From Trichomonas vaginalis G3 (taxonomy: Eukaryota; Parabasalia; Trichomonadida; Trichomonadidae): a DNA stretch of 64,000 nt. Below are positions 9,469-19,438 of this stretch, one piece after another. Positions within the stretch are counted from its first letter, which is position 1. Each line of letters opens with the position of its first letter. A program made the translations under genes and the position numbers. The stretch lies in the NCBI RefSeq assembly GCF_026262505.1, contig NC_067203.1:22363411-22427410 (forward strand), written 5' to 3'. The notes beneath the pieces are model-generated. The model did no database searches. It was not told where the DNA came from and saw only the letters and a program-made list of their open reading frames with translations.

Positions 9469-11126
9469 ATGACTAAATTTACTCCGAGATATTTGGTGTC
9501 AGAGATAAATGACAATTCAACTATCTTCATGAAACGCGTAAAAAATAGAGACGGAACGAAAGAAGAAAGGGTTATGAATGCGGATGACTTAAATAGGGAA
9601 CTTGTTAAAAACGGTCTCGGAATATATGAAATGCCAGCAGATGAGGTACAAGAAACTCCACAGGAAGAAGTTCAGATACAACCAGACATGGAAGAAATAG
9701 TTCAGCAACAACAGCTAGAAGAGCCTGAAGGAAACGAACAAGTCCCTCCTTTGGAAACTAACTTCACAGAACAGATGAAGATTTGGAACAGCCGAAAAAT
9801 CTTGACCCTCAACAAGAGTATGAGTGAATATGGAATCTTTCCAAGAGTTTAAGAAAAATTCGGCTGACAGAGTAGAAGAATATCGAAAAATGTTTGCCGA
9901 CATACAAAAGACTCCAACACCAGATGAAATATTCAGCATAGAATGGAAGTACTGAAAGAAAATGTACACAAATACAACAACCCTTTTTACTTACGAGCAT
10001 ATAACGTTCAATCTTTGGATGAACTCGGTGAAAATAAAAGGTTAATTTCAACAAAACATATAGAAATGAAACATTGTTTAAAGTTCATTCAGAACCTAAC
10101 CAATATGGAAACAAACCTACTTTTGTTTCTGCAGACTATGGAACTACAATGAGATGGGGTCATAAAGCTAACCCGGATAGGTGGTTCATAAACTTACAAC
10201 CACAATTCCAAGAAGTTGTAGACGCAATGGAAGTGAATGGTGAACCAGATTTAGCTGGTATTTTCAGCGCGGCTTTAATGCCATTGAAAGATATGAAACA
10301 TGCAGATATTTTGAACCAGTATGAAATGAACATGGCTGATGGAAATATAACACCTGACGTTCTAGAACATTTATCTCAAAGAACTACACAGAACCATAGA
10401 GATGGTATATTTGGTGAAGAGTTTAGAAAGAGAGTTAGGGAGAGAGAAGGAAGAGAACCTATTGTACATGACCTTGCAAACGAAAGTTTACAAAATGTCA
10501 TAAAAACTTACTTTGCAGACGATGAAATGAGAAGGGATGAATATTTAAGAAAACTCAAATGGACAGTACCAAATGAAATGTTAGTATTGAAAAACATGTT
10601 CCTTGACAAAATAAAACCAACTACAGAAATAAATGACGCAAGACTGAAACGTTGGGTAAAAGCTTTCCCATTCACAAAAGATATTGTTGGTAACATGGAA
10701 AGAAAACCAGAATGGCTACAAAAACATATATTTGGAAACGAGCTTATTCCATATGGACAAGCTCTGTTTGAAGAGCTTGAACCGAAAACTCAGGAAAGAG
10801 TCATGCAAACAATACGCGAAGACTCAAATACAAACTATGACAAAATCTTTCTAGGATATAGGTTACCTGAGATGGGCGACCAGAGCCCAAAGGCAAAAAG
10901 GACATGGGAAATTTGCAACATACTAGGTGAACATGATGCAAAGATGCAACAACTTAAAGCAGAGGGCAAGTTACCAAAGAAGAAGAGAAGAGTAGAACAA
11001 AGTGAAAGTAGTGAAGAAGTAACTTCATCTAGTGAAAGTAGTGGCAATGAAGGAAAAAGAAGAGTTAAAAACTCAGCCAGGAAGAAAGTAAAGCTTGGTC
11101 CACGTGGGTTCTATTATGACAAATAA
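9469..11126 (+). pseudogene. Polinton large conserved protein with SV40-like NLS, broken (fossil part)
   Basis: A gene of about 550 codons in an acidic N-terminal part and a longer helical C-terminal part. Near the C-terminus stands PKKKRRV, almost the SV40 large-T nuclear import signal, followed by a Ser/Glu run and a second basic cluster (GKRRVKNSARKKVKLG). This suggests that the protein enters the nucleus, perhaps bound to element DNA. No catalytic motif recognised. About two breaks. It lies directly upstream of the second capsid gene. Confidence 0.55.
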
Positions 11127-11158
11127 ATTCAACTATTCTATATTTTTACCCATATGAA

Positions 11159-12623
11159 ATGTACGCCGCTCAGAATATAACGCCAACAGTTTTGGATGCC
11201 ATGAATGGAAATGTTTCCGAATGGTATAACGAATGCGACAATGCCATTAGAAGGTCAGAAATAGTTCTGGAACTTACGAATATACAACTGCTGTTTCTTA
11301 TGGAAACGTAGGTGAGTTTGGTGAAGGTTCTTCAACAACAGTAGATATTGCATGCGACAGGTTTCATATAATTTCTATTGACAACTCATTCTTATACGTG
11401 GAACAAGACATTGAAATAAAACCTTCTGCCAAGTTGTCTGACAAGAAAGGTTGCAATGGAATTTTCTATGTCGGATACCAATATGCTCCAGAAGTTTTCA
11501 TGGGATATAAGATATATTCTAACTCTGACTTAGTTCAAACAGTAACATGGGCAAACTATGAATGGTTCGCTTTGAGAAACTCAGTACAACCACAAGCTAG
11601 AGAACAAACAGACCAGTATGCAACTATTGAGAAAATAAGAAGACTTGACCCTAACGTTCCAGGAGTTTATGTTGACCTTTCTGGACAAACTGCAGCAGCA
11701 GTAACCAAAGTAAAACTGAAACTTAGAGTTCCTTTGTCATCTTTCCTCATCTTCAGGTTTTTAAGATACTTGCCAAACTGGGCAGGAAAAATTTTCTATC
11801 GAACTTACTCCAAGCAAAAATAACTTAGTCATTGCACCAACACAAGACCCATTCACTCTTACTGTAGCTGGAACTGGTGGAGCCAAGTTCTGTGACTTTT
11901 GCAAAGACAAAGTTGACTTAGACTTTGGTTTCTCAAACTTCAACACTGAAGTAAACTATTATTTCAATGCTGCTGGAACTGCTTGGGACCCAGTTAAGTT
12001 CACATGCGAAAAATTTGAATGCAAGAGAATAGAAAGCAGACTTGCAGTCTATATGTTGGACCCAGATATTTCAAATGCTTTAGCTGCCAAATATATTGCA
12101 GTTCCACTTATGTTCCCTATACACCAAATATCTGTCAAAGACTTTGCAGGTGAAGTTGGAAACCAAAGTGCTGACCCAGGTGCAAGAACAGATATTGCTT
12201 TAACAACTGCAATGAAACATGCAGATACTATGTTTGTACTGTTCAGACGAACTATAAATGACTATTCTTGTTTCTACAACCCCGGTATTAAATATCATAT
12301 AAACATAGATGGCAAATATTATCCAAGAGAAGAATATTCTACAGTTGAGGATATGAGGTCATACAACTTGACATTAGATGCTATGAACTTTAACAACAAC
12401 TTCACAACAACCATTAACCCTGAAATGCAAAAGTTCTATTATGCCATATGTGAAAGTATGGACTCATACAGGAGGTCAAAAAACTCAATATACAAATGGA
12501 GACCGTTCAAACTTTTGGCTTGGCATTCCATTTGCTGACTCAGAAGACTTTATGGGTGGTATTTCAACTGTTGGTACAGTTCAAATACAATATACTGGTG
12601 ACAGAGACGGTCAGATGAATTGA
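11159..12623 (+). pseudogene. Polinton major capsid protein, family B (fossil part)
   Basis: Second double-jelly-roll capsid gene, related to but far from the one at 2878-4452. Shared features are the KLKLRVPLSSFL...RYLPNWAGKI block at the end of the first jelly-roll and the large, beta-rich, acidic layout. Total coding span is about 480 codons. The start follows TTTTTACCCATATGAA. About three breaks. Genes that follow (minor capsid, helicase, ATPase) are of the same virion and replication set. Confidence 0.75.
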
Positions 12624-13074
12624 AAGCAAAGAAGTTTACAAAACCAATAGCACTTTTCACGGAGATGCTCTTTTGAAGATTCGTTCGATGAAACCTGCTG
12701 GGCTCCTCAGATTGGCATAACGACAGCTTCCATCGAGCAGATTTTGGCAGCAGGTCAGTAAGTTGTTCTTGAACTGACTTCTCTCCGTCAAATATTGACA
12801 GTACGCCAGTTTTGACATAAAATTGTATTATAAACTTTCCTTTAGAAATATCTGTAAGTTTTGAAGTTATATTTTTGTCTGCTTCAAGAACTTTCACCAT
12901 TTCAGTTATACCAACTTTCTTTGCTTTATGAAAATATTTTGGTTCAGCAAAGACTGCTATTCTATAACATTTACCATTGTTTGTATAAAGAACTATTCTG
13001 TCAATGTATTTGTATTGTTTGTGTGTGTAAACTTTGTTCTGCTTCAATTCGAAGAGATACTCGAATACGTCCAT
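12550..13074 (-). CDS. Polinton hypothetical protein, minus strand
   Basis: Up to 174 aa; the last part overlaps the 3' end of the capsid gene on the other strand, so the true end may be nearer 12625. The N-terminal 110 residues look real (alternating hydrophobic strands, YKYIDRIVLYTNNGKCYRI). It starts 18 bases from the plus-strand gene at 13093 and the two share one short promoter-like palindrome. Not recognised as any known family. Confidence 0.5.
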   Translation of the reverse strand: MDVFEYLFELKQNKVYTHKQYKYIDRIVLYTNNGKCYRIAVFAEPKYFHKAKKVGITEMVKVLEADKNITSKLTDISKGKFIIQFYVKTGVLSIFDGEKSVQEQLTDLLPKSARWKLSLCQSEEPSRFHRTNLQKSISVKSAIGFVNFFAFNSSDRLCHQYIVFELYQQLKYHP

Positions 13075-13092
13075 CTTTTTATTCTAAGTAAA
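13075..13092. promoter_or_regulatory. 18-bp bidirectional start motif
   Basis: CTTTTTATTCTAAGTAAA lies between the ATG codons of two divergent genes. Each strand reads as a T-rich then A-rich motif ending at an ATG. It closely resembles the spacer at 27667-27684. Confidence 0.6.
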
Positions 13093-13673
13093 ATGTCATT
13101 TCCGAAAAATAGAAGCGTAAGTGTTTCAAAAGGTTTTAATGGCGGTGGCAGATGTGAAGTTAAATTCACCAACTCAAACAAACAGTCAAAGTGTTGTTGT
13201 CAATGTCAAAGAAAGAGATGTTGAAGTGGGGAAACCATACGAAGACCAAGATGGTATAACAATTAGTTCCTGTAAAAGAACCAACATACCCTGAAGTTAG
13301 CAGAGACTTAAGTTCTGTTGCAGATATTCGAAACGACTACCAACAACTGAAAGACAAACTTCAAACTCAGGAGAAGATTTGTCAAGCTTTAAGTATAATG
13401 TTAAACTTGGTCGAACACAACCCTGTAAAAGTGAACTCATATGTCATTGCACCTCATGAAGTTTTGAAAGAACTATTGAAACTTTTGACAGAGGCAGACG
13501 ATATAAACATCAAAGAAATAGAACCCGACGTTAGTTGCTGTGGTGTTTCATATAATGTCATTGACAAGATATACGTTATGAAAGGAGGTGAAACGTTGAA
13601 CTTAAAATATAGTTTCCCAGACGTTATAAAAATATTTGACGACCACAACATTTCATTAAAATTTATTTGCTAA
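13093..13673 (+). pseudogene. Polinton hypothetical protein, broken (fossil part)
   Basis: Begins MSFPKNRSVSVSKGFNGGG. A later part contains DLSSVADIRNDYQQLKDK and a helical region before a compact C-terminal fold. About one or two breaks. It is followed after 4 bases by the minor capsid gene, so the two form a pair. Family not recognised. Confidence 0.5.
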
Positions 13674-13677
13674 GTAA

Positions 13678-14481
13678 ATGGCAGAAGACACAATGGTTTA
13701 TACTATTACGACTAAAAACCCTGAGTCATATAATTCTATAACAACAAACTTACAAAGTCCTCAAGGACGATATTGTAAACTAACCTTAAACACAATGACG
13801 ACTAAAGCTTGTTTTGCTCTTTTGACACCAGAAGATTTTATTGTTGTGAATGGTAAAAAATACTCCTTTGAAGATACTTACTCAGATATACCACCAACAG
13901 GTTTTGTTGACTTATTTAATACTTTAAGGACGAGTGTAACATGTGCTGCAACTAGAGCAGGTTTCATTATGTTTGGATGTCCGACTGAGTTTACTATAAA
14001 CAATATGAGCTATAATACAAAACTTATATCTGGTTTTTACTACCAACAGTTTCCTATAACAGGAAAAGGTGTCATACAAGGAATGTCTGTTCCATTGACT
14101 TTAAGTACACCTATTTTATATATTGTTTCAAACTTAGGTTCAAAGTGTTATTCGAATGTCGACAGAAACTACTATGACCAAAAGATACTTATGCGTATAA
14201 ACAACACTTTCTCTGCTGGTTTGCCTATTGTTCATTCGAATGCAGAGTTTTCAGCTTTAGTAAACTCAAACACTTTAGCAAACATAAACTTAACCTTAGT
14301 TGACGCAAACTTTGTTCCTGTAAAACTTTTATGTCCTATGTATTTGTCAATGACGGCAGAAAGTTTCGAATTGGAAGATGCAACTGGTGAAAGTATTGTA
14401 TTACAAGAACAACTTCAACAACAAATAGCTCAAGAACAACAAATGCAACAAATAGCTCAAGAACAACAAAGTCAAGAATAA
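13678..14481 (+). CDS. Polinton minor capsid (penton-like) protein
   Basis: 267 aa, intact. Beta-rich throughout, with the strand-like segment LVDANFVPVKLLCPMYLSM near the end of the fold, as in single jelly-roll vertex proteins, then a Gln/Glu-rich tail (LQQQIAQEQQMQQ). Length and position between capsid and helicase genes fit the Polinton minor capsid protein. It starts 4 bases after the previous gene with AAGTAA before the ATG. Assignment by fold impression and context; a structure model would decide. Confidence 0.6.
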   Translation: MAEDTMVYTITTKNPESYNSITTNLQSPQGRYCKLTLNTMTTKACFALLTPEDFIVVNGKKYSFEDTYSDIPPTGFVDLFNTLRTSVTCAATRAGFIMFGCPTEFTINNMSYNTKLISGFYYQQFPITGKGVIQGMSVPLTLSTPILYIVSNLGSKCYSNVDRNYYDQKILMRINNTFSAGLPIVHSNAEFSALVNSNTLANINLTLVDANFVPVKLLCPMYLSMTAESFELEDATGESIVLQEQLQQQIAQEQQMQQIAQEQQSQE

Positions 14482-14510
14482 AAAAAATATTTTTTTTTAT
14501 TTTTATAAAA

Positions 14511-15744
14511 ATGTACAGAATAGATGTTTCAGATTTTTATGACTTCCAAGCATTCAGAAATATGTGTCCATTTCGAGACTATAACAAAGCAGTCGAGAAT
14601 TTGAAACGTTTAGTCATTTATGTCGACTCTGCCCCAGAATGTTATGTTATGAAAGAATGGGATGTAGTCTTTAACAAACCAAGAGCAACAATAGTTTCAG
14701 AACAAGAATGTAAACAGAAACTTAAGAAAATAAAAGTTGTACAAGTTGGCATGAAGATGTTAGATGCTTGGGATATCTTATTGTCAAAGTTAGAAGATTT
14801 TTCAGTTCGTGGTATAAAGTTTTACACCTTCTCCAAACTTCTATTCTATCTTCACTGGATATAAATACGAACAAGTAGAATGGAAAGAAAATATTATAGA
14901 AGCTTGGTTAGACCATGTCAAAGAAATTATATGCAATGGAAACGAAAGAGTCTATGAGTATATCTTATGTTGGTTTGCAAACATCTTACAACATCCAAGT
15001 GCTAAAAATGAAACTGCTCTCATTATAATTGGAAAACAAGGAACAGGTAAGAACACATTCTTTACAGATATTTTGTGCAAACTGTTAGAAGGTTATTCGA
15101 ATCCGAATATGACAAACTTAGAAAACATCTGTGGCAAGTTTAACTCCTCAATAGAGAATATGAAACTTATAGTTTGCAATGAACTTCAAAGTATAGATAC
15201 AACAAAAGTTTTGAACTCAGATGCTTTGAAGAGTCTTATAACAGACAAAGTTGGAGTTGTTGAAAGAAAATATAAAGACCAAAGAGTTTGTGAAAATGTT
15301 GCAAACTTCGTTATGGTTTCAAACAATGCTGTTCCGATGAAGTTAGAAAGTTCTGACAGAAGATATGTAGTTGTCAGAACGTCAGATTCTCATATGCAAG
15401 ATACAGAATATTTTGACGACTTAGCAGAAACTTTGACATCTGACTTTTACAACCACTTGTTCTCATATTTCATGACATTAGATATTTCAAAGTTCAATCC
15501 AAGACAAATTCCACATACCGAAGAGAGACAAACATTGTTAGAAGCAAACAAGAGTGTATATGAACTGTTCATAGATGAAACTGACTTTGAGTGTTTAGAT
15601 GAAAGGTCATTGTACGACTCGTATAAACAATATTGTCAAGAGTATGGTTATATGACAGCGTCTAAACGAACATTCTTGGCAAATGTCAAAAGTCTTTTAG
15701 ATGTTCAGAATGGTGTATATACAAAGAAAATTTTTTCTGAGTAA
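14511..15744 (+). pseudogene. Polinton SF3 (D5-like) helicase (fossil part)
   Basis: Superfamily 3 replicative helicase. Walker A reads IIGKQGTGKNTF, Walker B region KLIVCNEL, and the sensor segment ANFVMVSNN precedes DRRYVVVRTS, the usual order in D5-type helicases. The N-terminal region before the ATPase core is helical and may be the remainder of a primase-linked domain. About one break. SF3 helicases are typical of virophages and Polinton-like viruses and less usual in classic Polintons, so its presence with a polymerase is notable. Confidence 0.8.
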
Positions 15745-15783
15745 ATTTTAAAAAAAAATATTTTTTTTATCCGATAGAAAAAG

Positions 15784-16203
15784 ATGGCAAAATTCATCTC
15801 AGTAAACAAGTACATGTCAGGACTTAAAGAAGAACTAGACCCATTCACATATTTGAATGTTTACTTCTACCATTTTGAAAAGTCTTCATTCAGCAAAGTT
15901 TGGAACATCGAACCAGTTAAGTTTGCTATTGTGACTAAAAATGGTGCGAAATTTGAAGACTTAGACATAGAAGGTTTGTTAACAGTCAAAGAAAGTTTTG
16001 ACAGAAGGTTCTCAAACCTTAAAGAAGGCAAAGCATACAAACTTGTTATACCTTATGAACCAAAGAAAGCAGACGACTATGAATATTATGAGTCTAAAGT
16101 TGTAGAAGTTCAAGGTAAATTGGGTAAAAAGATTTTAGAGTCTAAGCCAGTGTTTGCTCCTAAAGAGGAAGAGAACATTGACATTGACCCAGAAATGTTC
16201 TAA
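15784..16203 (+). CDS. Polinton hypothetical protein after the helicase
   Basis: 139 aa, intact, start after TTTTTATCCGATAGAAAAAG. It begins MAKFISVNKYMSGLKEELD, has a mixed alpha/beta core and an acidic tail (EEENIDIDPEMF). Acidic tails and this size are common in single-stranded DNA-binding proteins of phages, and the position behind a helicase would suit that, but no motif proves it. Confidence 0.55.
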   Translation: MAKFISVNKYMSGLKEELDPFTYLNVYFYHFEKSSFSKVWNIEPVKFAIVTKNGAKFEDLDIEGLLTVKESFDRRFSNLKEGKAYKLVIPYEPKKADDYEYYESKVVEVQGKLGKKILESKPVFAPKEEENIDIDPEMF

Positions 16204-16219
16204 AAATAAAATTTTATTT

Positions 16220-16666
16220 TTACATGTCAAATTTCTTCTTCTCTGGCTCAGGTTCTTTCTTCTCTTCTTCTACTTTCTTTTCTTTCTTTTCTCTCTTCTT
16301 CTTTTCTGGTGGAGTTATGTCAAACTTCTCAGAACCATATTTTTGTAAAAGTTCTTTGTCCTTTAATAGCTCTTCTATTCTGTTTTCTATTTCATCTTCA
16401 AGAACAGTGCATGTGTCTTCTTTGCATTCTAAGAAGTTTTGTTGGACTTCATCTCTCCAAGAGGCGTCATCTCTGTCAACAAGTCTGTCATTGACAAATT
16501 TTAAGACTTCTCTGCTTAATGTTTTATGGTTCTTGTCATATTCCCAGAAACAGAACTTTAGAACAAATTCACCTTTCTTGTTTACACTATGTAAGATTTT
16601 ATGGTCGACAGATGTTTTGCTGTCGAAAAGCTTGTCTCGAATATAGATGGCGAAATCGCTAGACAT
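16220..16666 (-). CDS. Polinton hypothetical protein with Lys/Glu-rich tail
   Basis: 148 aa, intact. The first 100 residues are globular (FAIYIRDKLFDSKTSVDHKI), the last 35 are a run of KKKREKKEKKVEEEKK type. Its ATG follows TTTTTATCTTTTAGAAA and lies 36 bases from the ATPase start on the other strand. It converges on the 139-aa gene with a 16-base gap. Family unknown. Confidence 0.55.
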   Translation of the reverse strand: MSSDFAIYIRDKLFDSKTSVDHKILHSVNKKGEFVLKFCFWEYDKNHKTLSREVLKFVNDRLVDRDDASWRDEVQQNFLECKEDTCTVLEDEIENRIEELLKDKELLQKYGSEKFDITPPEKKKREKKEKKVEEEKKEPEPEKKKFDM

Positions 16667-16702
16667 TTTCTAAAAGATAAAAATTTTAATTTTTCTAAAA
16701 AT

Positions 16703-17578
16703 ATGTTAGAAAAAAAGTTTGCTGACATTGACAAGAAATTTGAGAATGTTTTAAACAAGAACAAGAGGAAGTTGGAAAATGCTCAGATAAAACCCATACA
16801 TGACAAGTTCTTATTTGCTCAGAATGGTATAACAGGTCTAATTGCACCACCTGGGTCGGGTAAGACTTTCACTTATCTTAAAATGGCTGCACAACAACAA
16901 GAACTAGATGAGAAGAACCCATTCTATGAGTTAGTAGTCATTTGTAGTACTTCTGGTCAATTTGACCAAACCGTCAATTCGTTCAAAGATATTATAAAGA
17001 AGTCTAAGTTAGTATGTATAAAAGACTCTGAGTTGTTAGATTGGATAAAGAAGTACCAAAGAAGAGTTTTGAAGTACAATGCTATAAATGAGTATATAAA
17101 TTCGAAGTTTAAAGACCCAAATGAGGAAATGCAGAGAATATTAGAGAAGAAACACTTCAGAAACAAACAGAAAGAGATAGAATACATTTCGAAGAAATTG
17201 CAATCTTACGATTGGAAGACATACCCTCATAGATGTCTTCTTATCTTAGATGACTTTGCTTCTCATCCTTTGTTAAAGAACAGAGAACAAGACATGTGTC
17301 GAATTCTTAAGAAGCTCAGACACTTTAACATCTCTGTTGTCATTTGTGTACAGACAGCAAAGAGTTTAAGTAAGGATGTAAAGAGAATACTTACTGACAT
17401 TGTACTTTTCCCCGGATTGTCCGAAGACGATTTCATGGAACTTATGAAAGAGTCCATGGCAGGTAAGTTTGACAGACATGAACTATGGGAGAAGTACAAA
17501 GTCATACAAGACCCTCATACTTCTTTCAGAATTCATATCTACGCAAACAAAGTTCAAATTGTAAAAAGTCAAGCTTGA
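16703..17578 (+). CDS. Polinton packaging ATPase (A32/FtsK-HerA type)
   Basis: About 291 aa, intact. Drives genome packaging into the capsid. Walker A is IAPPGSGKTFT near residue 50, Walker B is LLILDDFASHP, and the following VVICVQTAKSL is the sensor strand of A32-like packaging ATPases. I choose the ATG at 16703 because the longer frame would run through the divergent gene at 16220-16666. The reading frame is clean over its whole length, unlike several neighbours. Confidence 0.85.
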   Translation: MLEKKFADIDKKFENVLNKNKRKLENAQIKPIHDKFLFAQNGITGLIAPPGSGKTFTYLKMAAQQQELDEKNPFYELVVICSTSGQFDQTVNSFKDIIKKSKLVCIKDSELLDWIKKYQRRVLKYNAINEYINSKFKDPNEEMQRILEKKHFRNKQKEIEYISKKLQSYDWKTYPHRCLLILDDFASHPLLKNREQDMCRILKKLRHFNISVVICVQTAKSLSKDVKRILTDIVLFPGLSEDDFMELMKESMAGKFDRHELWEKYKVIQDPHTSFRIHIYANKVQIVKSQA

Positions 17579-17597
17579 AAAATGTAAGTGTTTAGTC

Positions 17598-17789
17598 TTA
17601 GTAAGATGGTAGCTTCTTAAAGCAAATACCATTGCTGAGTTTTATGTACGTGAAGAGAAGTACAATGAATTCAATTACGAGTACAATTGCAATGACAACT
17701 AAGGCAACTATTTTTGTCTTTTGCCAGCAAGGGTACTTCTTCTCTTCCAATGGTTCGGCAGAACTATACTCACTCATGAGAAATGCCAA
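17598..17789 (-). CDS. Polinton single-pass membrane protein
   Basis: 63 aa, intact. One strong transmembrane segment at about residues 27-49 (IVALVVIAIVLVIEFIVLLF) after a 26-residue polar N-terminus, with a short basic tail. It converges on the ATPase gene. A virion membrane or lysis-type role can only be guessed. Confidence 0.55.
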   Translation of the reverse strand: MAFLMSEYSSAEPLEEKKYPCWQKTKIVALVVIAIVLVIEFIVLLFTYIKLSNGICFKKLPSY

Positions 17790-17850
17790 AACGGTTTAAT
17801 AGAAAAAGTGAAAGTTATTCTTCATTTTTTTGTATAAAAGATATGATTTT

Positions 17851-18108
17851 AGGGATTTTTTTGACGAAGTGTCAAAGTTCTCTTCGTAAAAAAATAACAG
17901 TTATATAATGAAAAAGTGTCATTTTTTCACGATTTCAGGGATTTTTTTGACGAAGTGTCAAAGTTCTCTTCGTAAAAAAATAACAGTTATATAATGAAAT
18001 TTGGTCATTTTTTCACGATTTCAGGGATTTTTTTTACGAAGTGCAAAAGTTCTCTTCGTAAAAAAATAACAGTTATATAATGAAAAAATGACACTTTTTC
18101 ATGTCCGA
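17851..18108 (+). repeat. Three 86-bp tandem repeats with hairpin
   Basis: Units begin at 17851, 17937 and 18023. Each has the stem ACGAAG...CTTCGT, then TTATATAAT and a GTGTCATTTTTTCA-like block; the last unit runs into the start of the gene at 18101. They look like repeated promoter or regulatory modules. Confidence 0.75.
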
Positions 18109-18295
18109 AGACTCGAAGGTGCAACACTTCCAAAATACCGACGAACTCAGAAGAGCAGCATGGCAGTATCTTCTTGACAACTTCTTTGAGTTCTCCAGGT
18201 ACACCTTGGAAAATGCTGAAGAACTCCGACACAGAGAATTTGGAGAAATTGCACTCCAATACTACCTTGACAAACAAAGGGTAAACAAAGGGTAA
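18101..18295 (+). CDS. Small helical protein at the head of the middle block
   Basis: 64 aa (MSEDSKVQHFQNTDELRRAA), mostly helix. The ATG follows GACACTTTTTC, a motif different from that of the capsid-type genes. At its 3' end GGGTAAACAAA is repeated three times (about 18279-18306). Function unknown. Confidence 0.5.
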   Translation: MSEDSKVQHFQNTDELRRAAWQYLLDNFFEFSRYTLENAEELRHREFGEIALQYYLDKQRVNKG

Positions 18296-18347
18296 ACAAA
18301 GGGTAAAATAAGACTAAAAACTTAACGTTTAAAAAGTGACATTTTTA

Positions 18348-18548
18348 ATGAGCTCCGAGTCACCGAGAAAACTTGGTCAGATGTTAGCAGCTTACTTCCC
18401 TGAGGAGGATGGAAGCGTTACATACGTAAGGTTCAAAAACAACGAACCTGGAATTGCGTACCAAATTCGCAATTACATGACCATGGAAGAGTACGAAAGG
18501 CTCCTACAAGAGAAACCAGCTCTAAACAACTCAGAAAAGAAAGAATAA
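18348..18548 (+). CDS. Small hypothetical protein
   Basis: 66 aa from the ATG at 18348, which follows GTGACATTTTTA. Sequence MSSESPRKLGQMLAAYFPEE continues into a short beta hairpin (SVTYVRFKNNEPG) and a helix. No family recognised. Confidence 0.5.
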   Translation: MSSESPRKLGQMLAAYFPEEDGSVTYVRFKNNEPGIAYQIRNYMTMEEYERLLQEKPALNNSEKKE

Positions 18549-18577
18549 AAAGTTTAACTCGTAATTGTTTATTTTTT

Positions 18578-19213
18578 TTACTTGTATGGGCAAGCTGCAA
18601 GAATGAAGTCGACTATCTCAGTCTTTGTTTTGACCAGTTGGACGGCTCTTGCGAGTACGTCTGTTTTGCGGTCTCCAGCTGGTGTCTGACCTTCGTAATT
18701 GCGCATGTTCTTGAGAGCTCCAACTGTAAATGGTTGTAGGATGAAGAGTCTCTCAGACTGCTTGAGGTAGTCTTCACGGTCACGAACCGAATCTGTGGTA
18801 CGAGTCGAATCGGTCGATTTGAGGGAAGAGACTGAAAGCCTGTCATCTTCCATTGGAGCTGTAGCATACTCTTTGCGTAAGCGGTTCAGACCTTCTTCGA
18901 AGTCTTGGTCTCTCTTCGATTGAGATTGGAATTGGAATTGCTGGGGTGGAGCTTGCTGGGGTGGAGCTTGCTGGGGTGGAGCTTGCTGGGGTGGAGCTTG
19001 CTGGAACATCCAAGGGTTGGGGAAGTAAGGCATAGGCTGAGGAGGAGGGTAGTTCGGGAAGCCTTGTGGTGGGTAGTAACATTGAGGTGGAAATTGGTAG
19101 TAATTTGGTGGAGGTACTTGCTGGAACTGAGGTGCAGGGGCTGGTGCTTTAGGTTCTGCAGCTTTCGGTACTTCTGGCTTTGGAAGGCATTCAGGAAGAG
19201 GAACGTCAGTCAT
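18578..19213 (-). CDS. Pro/Gln/Tyr-rich protein with QQAPP repeats
   Basis: 211 aa, intact. Residues about 20-95 are rich in Pro, Gln, Tyr and Phe and hold four QQAPP units encoded by a 15-bp tandem repeat; such tracts are found in structural or assembly-hub proteins. The C-terminal 90 residues are a normal helical domain (LFILQPFTVGALKNMRNYEG). Its promoter region is the palindrome cluster at 19231-19435. Confidence 0.55.
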   Translation of the reverse strand: MTDVPLPECLPKPEVPKAAEPKAPAPAPQFQQVPPPNYYQFPPQCYYPPQGFPNYPPPQPMPYFPNPWMFQQAPPQQAPPQQAPPQQAPPQQFQFQSQSKRDQDFEEGLNRLRKEYATAPMEDDRLSVSSLKSTDSTRTTDSVRDREDYLKQSERLFILQPFTVGALKNMRNYEGQTPAGDRKTDVLARAVQLVKTKTEIVDFILAACPYK

Positions 19214-19230
19214 CCGTTTGTGTCCTGTCG

Positions 19231-19435
19231 GAAGGAAAATTTTTTCCAGTTGTCGGGAAAATTTTTTCCTGTCGGAAGGAAAAATTTTTTCTGTCGTTCG
19301 ACCAAAAAGTTCTCAATTTTCGAAAATTTGAATGGTTTACGGACGAACAACAGGAAAATTTTTTCCAGTTGTCGGGAAAAATTTTTCCCTTTGTCCGGAA
19401 AATTTTTTCCAGTTGTCGGGAAAATATTTTCCTGT
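19231..19435. repeat. Cluster of seven GGAAAATTTTTTCC palindromes
   Basis: Seven copies or near-copies of a 14-bp palindrome, separated by GTCGG-type linkers, fill the spacer between the divergent genes at 19213 (minus) and 19439 (plus). This is how operator or origin iterons look. Long shadow frames across it are an effect of the repeat. Confidence 0.7.
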
Positions 19436-19438
19436 CGG

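Noticed and set aside
18905-19438. Long frame upstream of the 19439 start
   Set aside because: It is antisense to QQAPP repeats and runs through the palindrome cluster.
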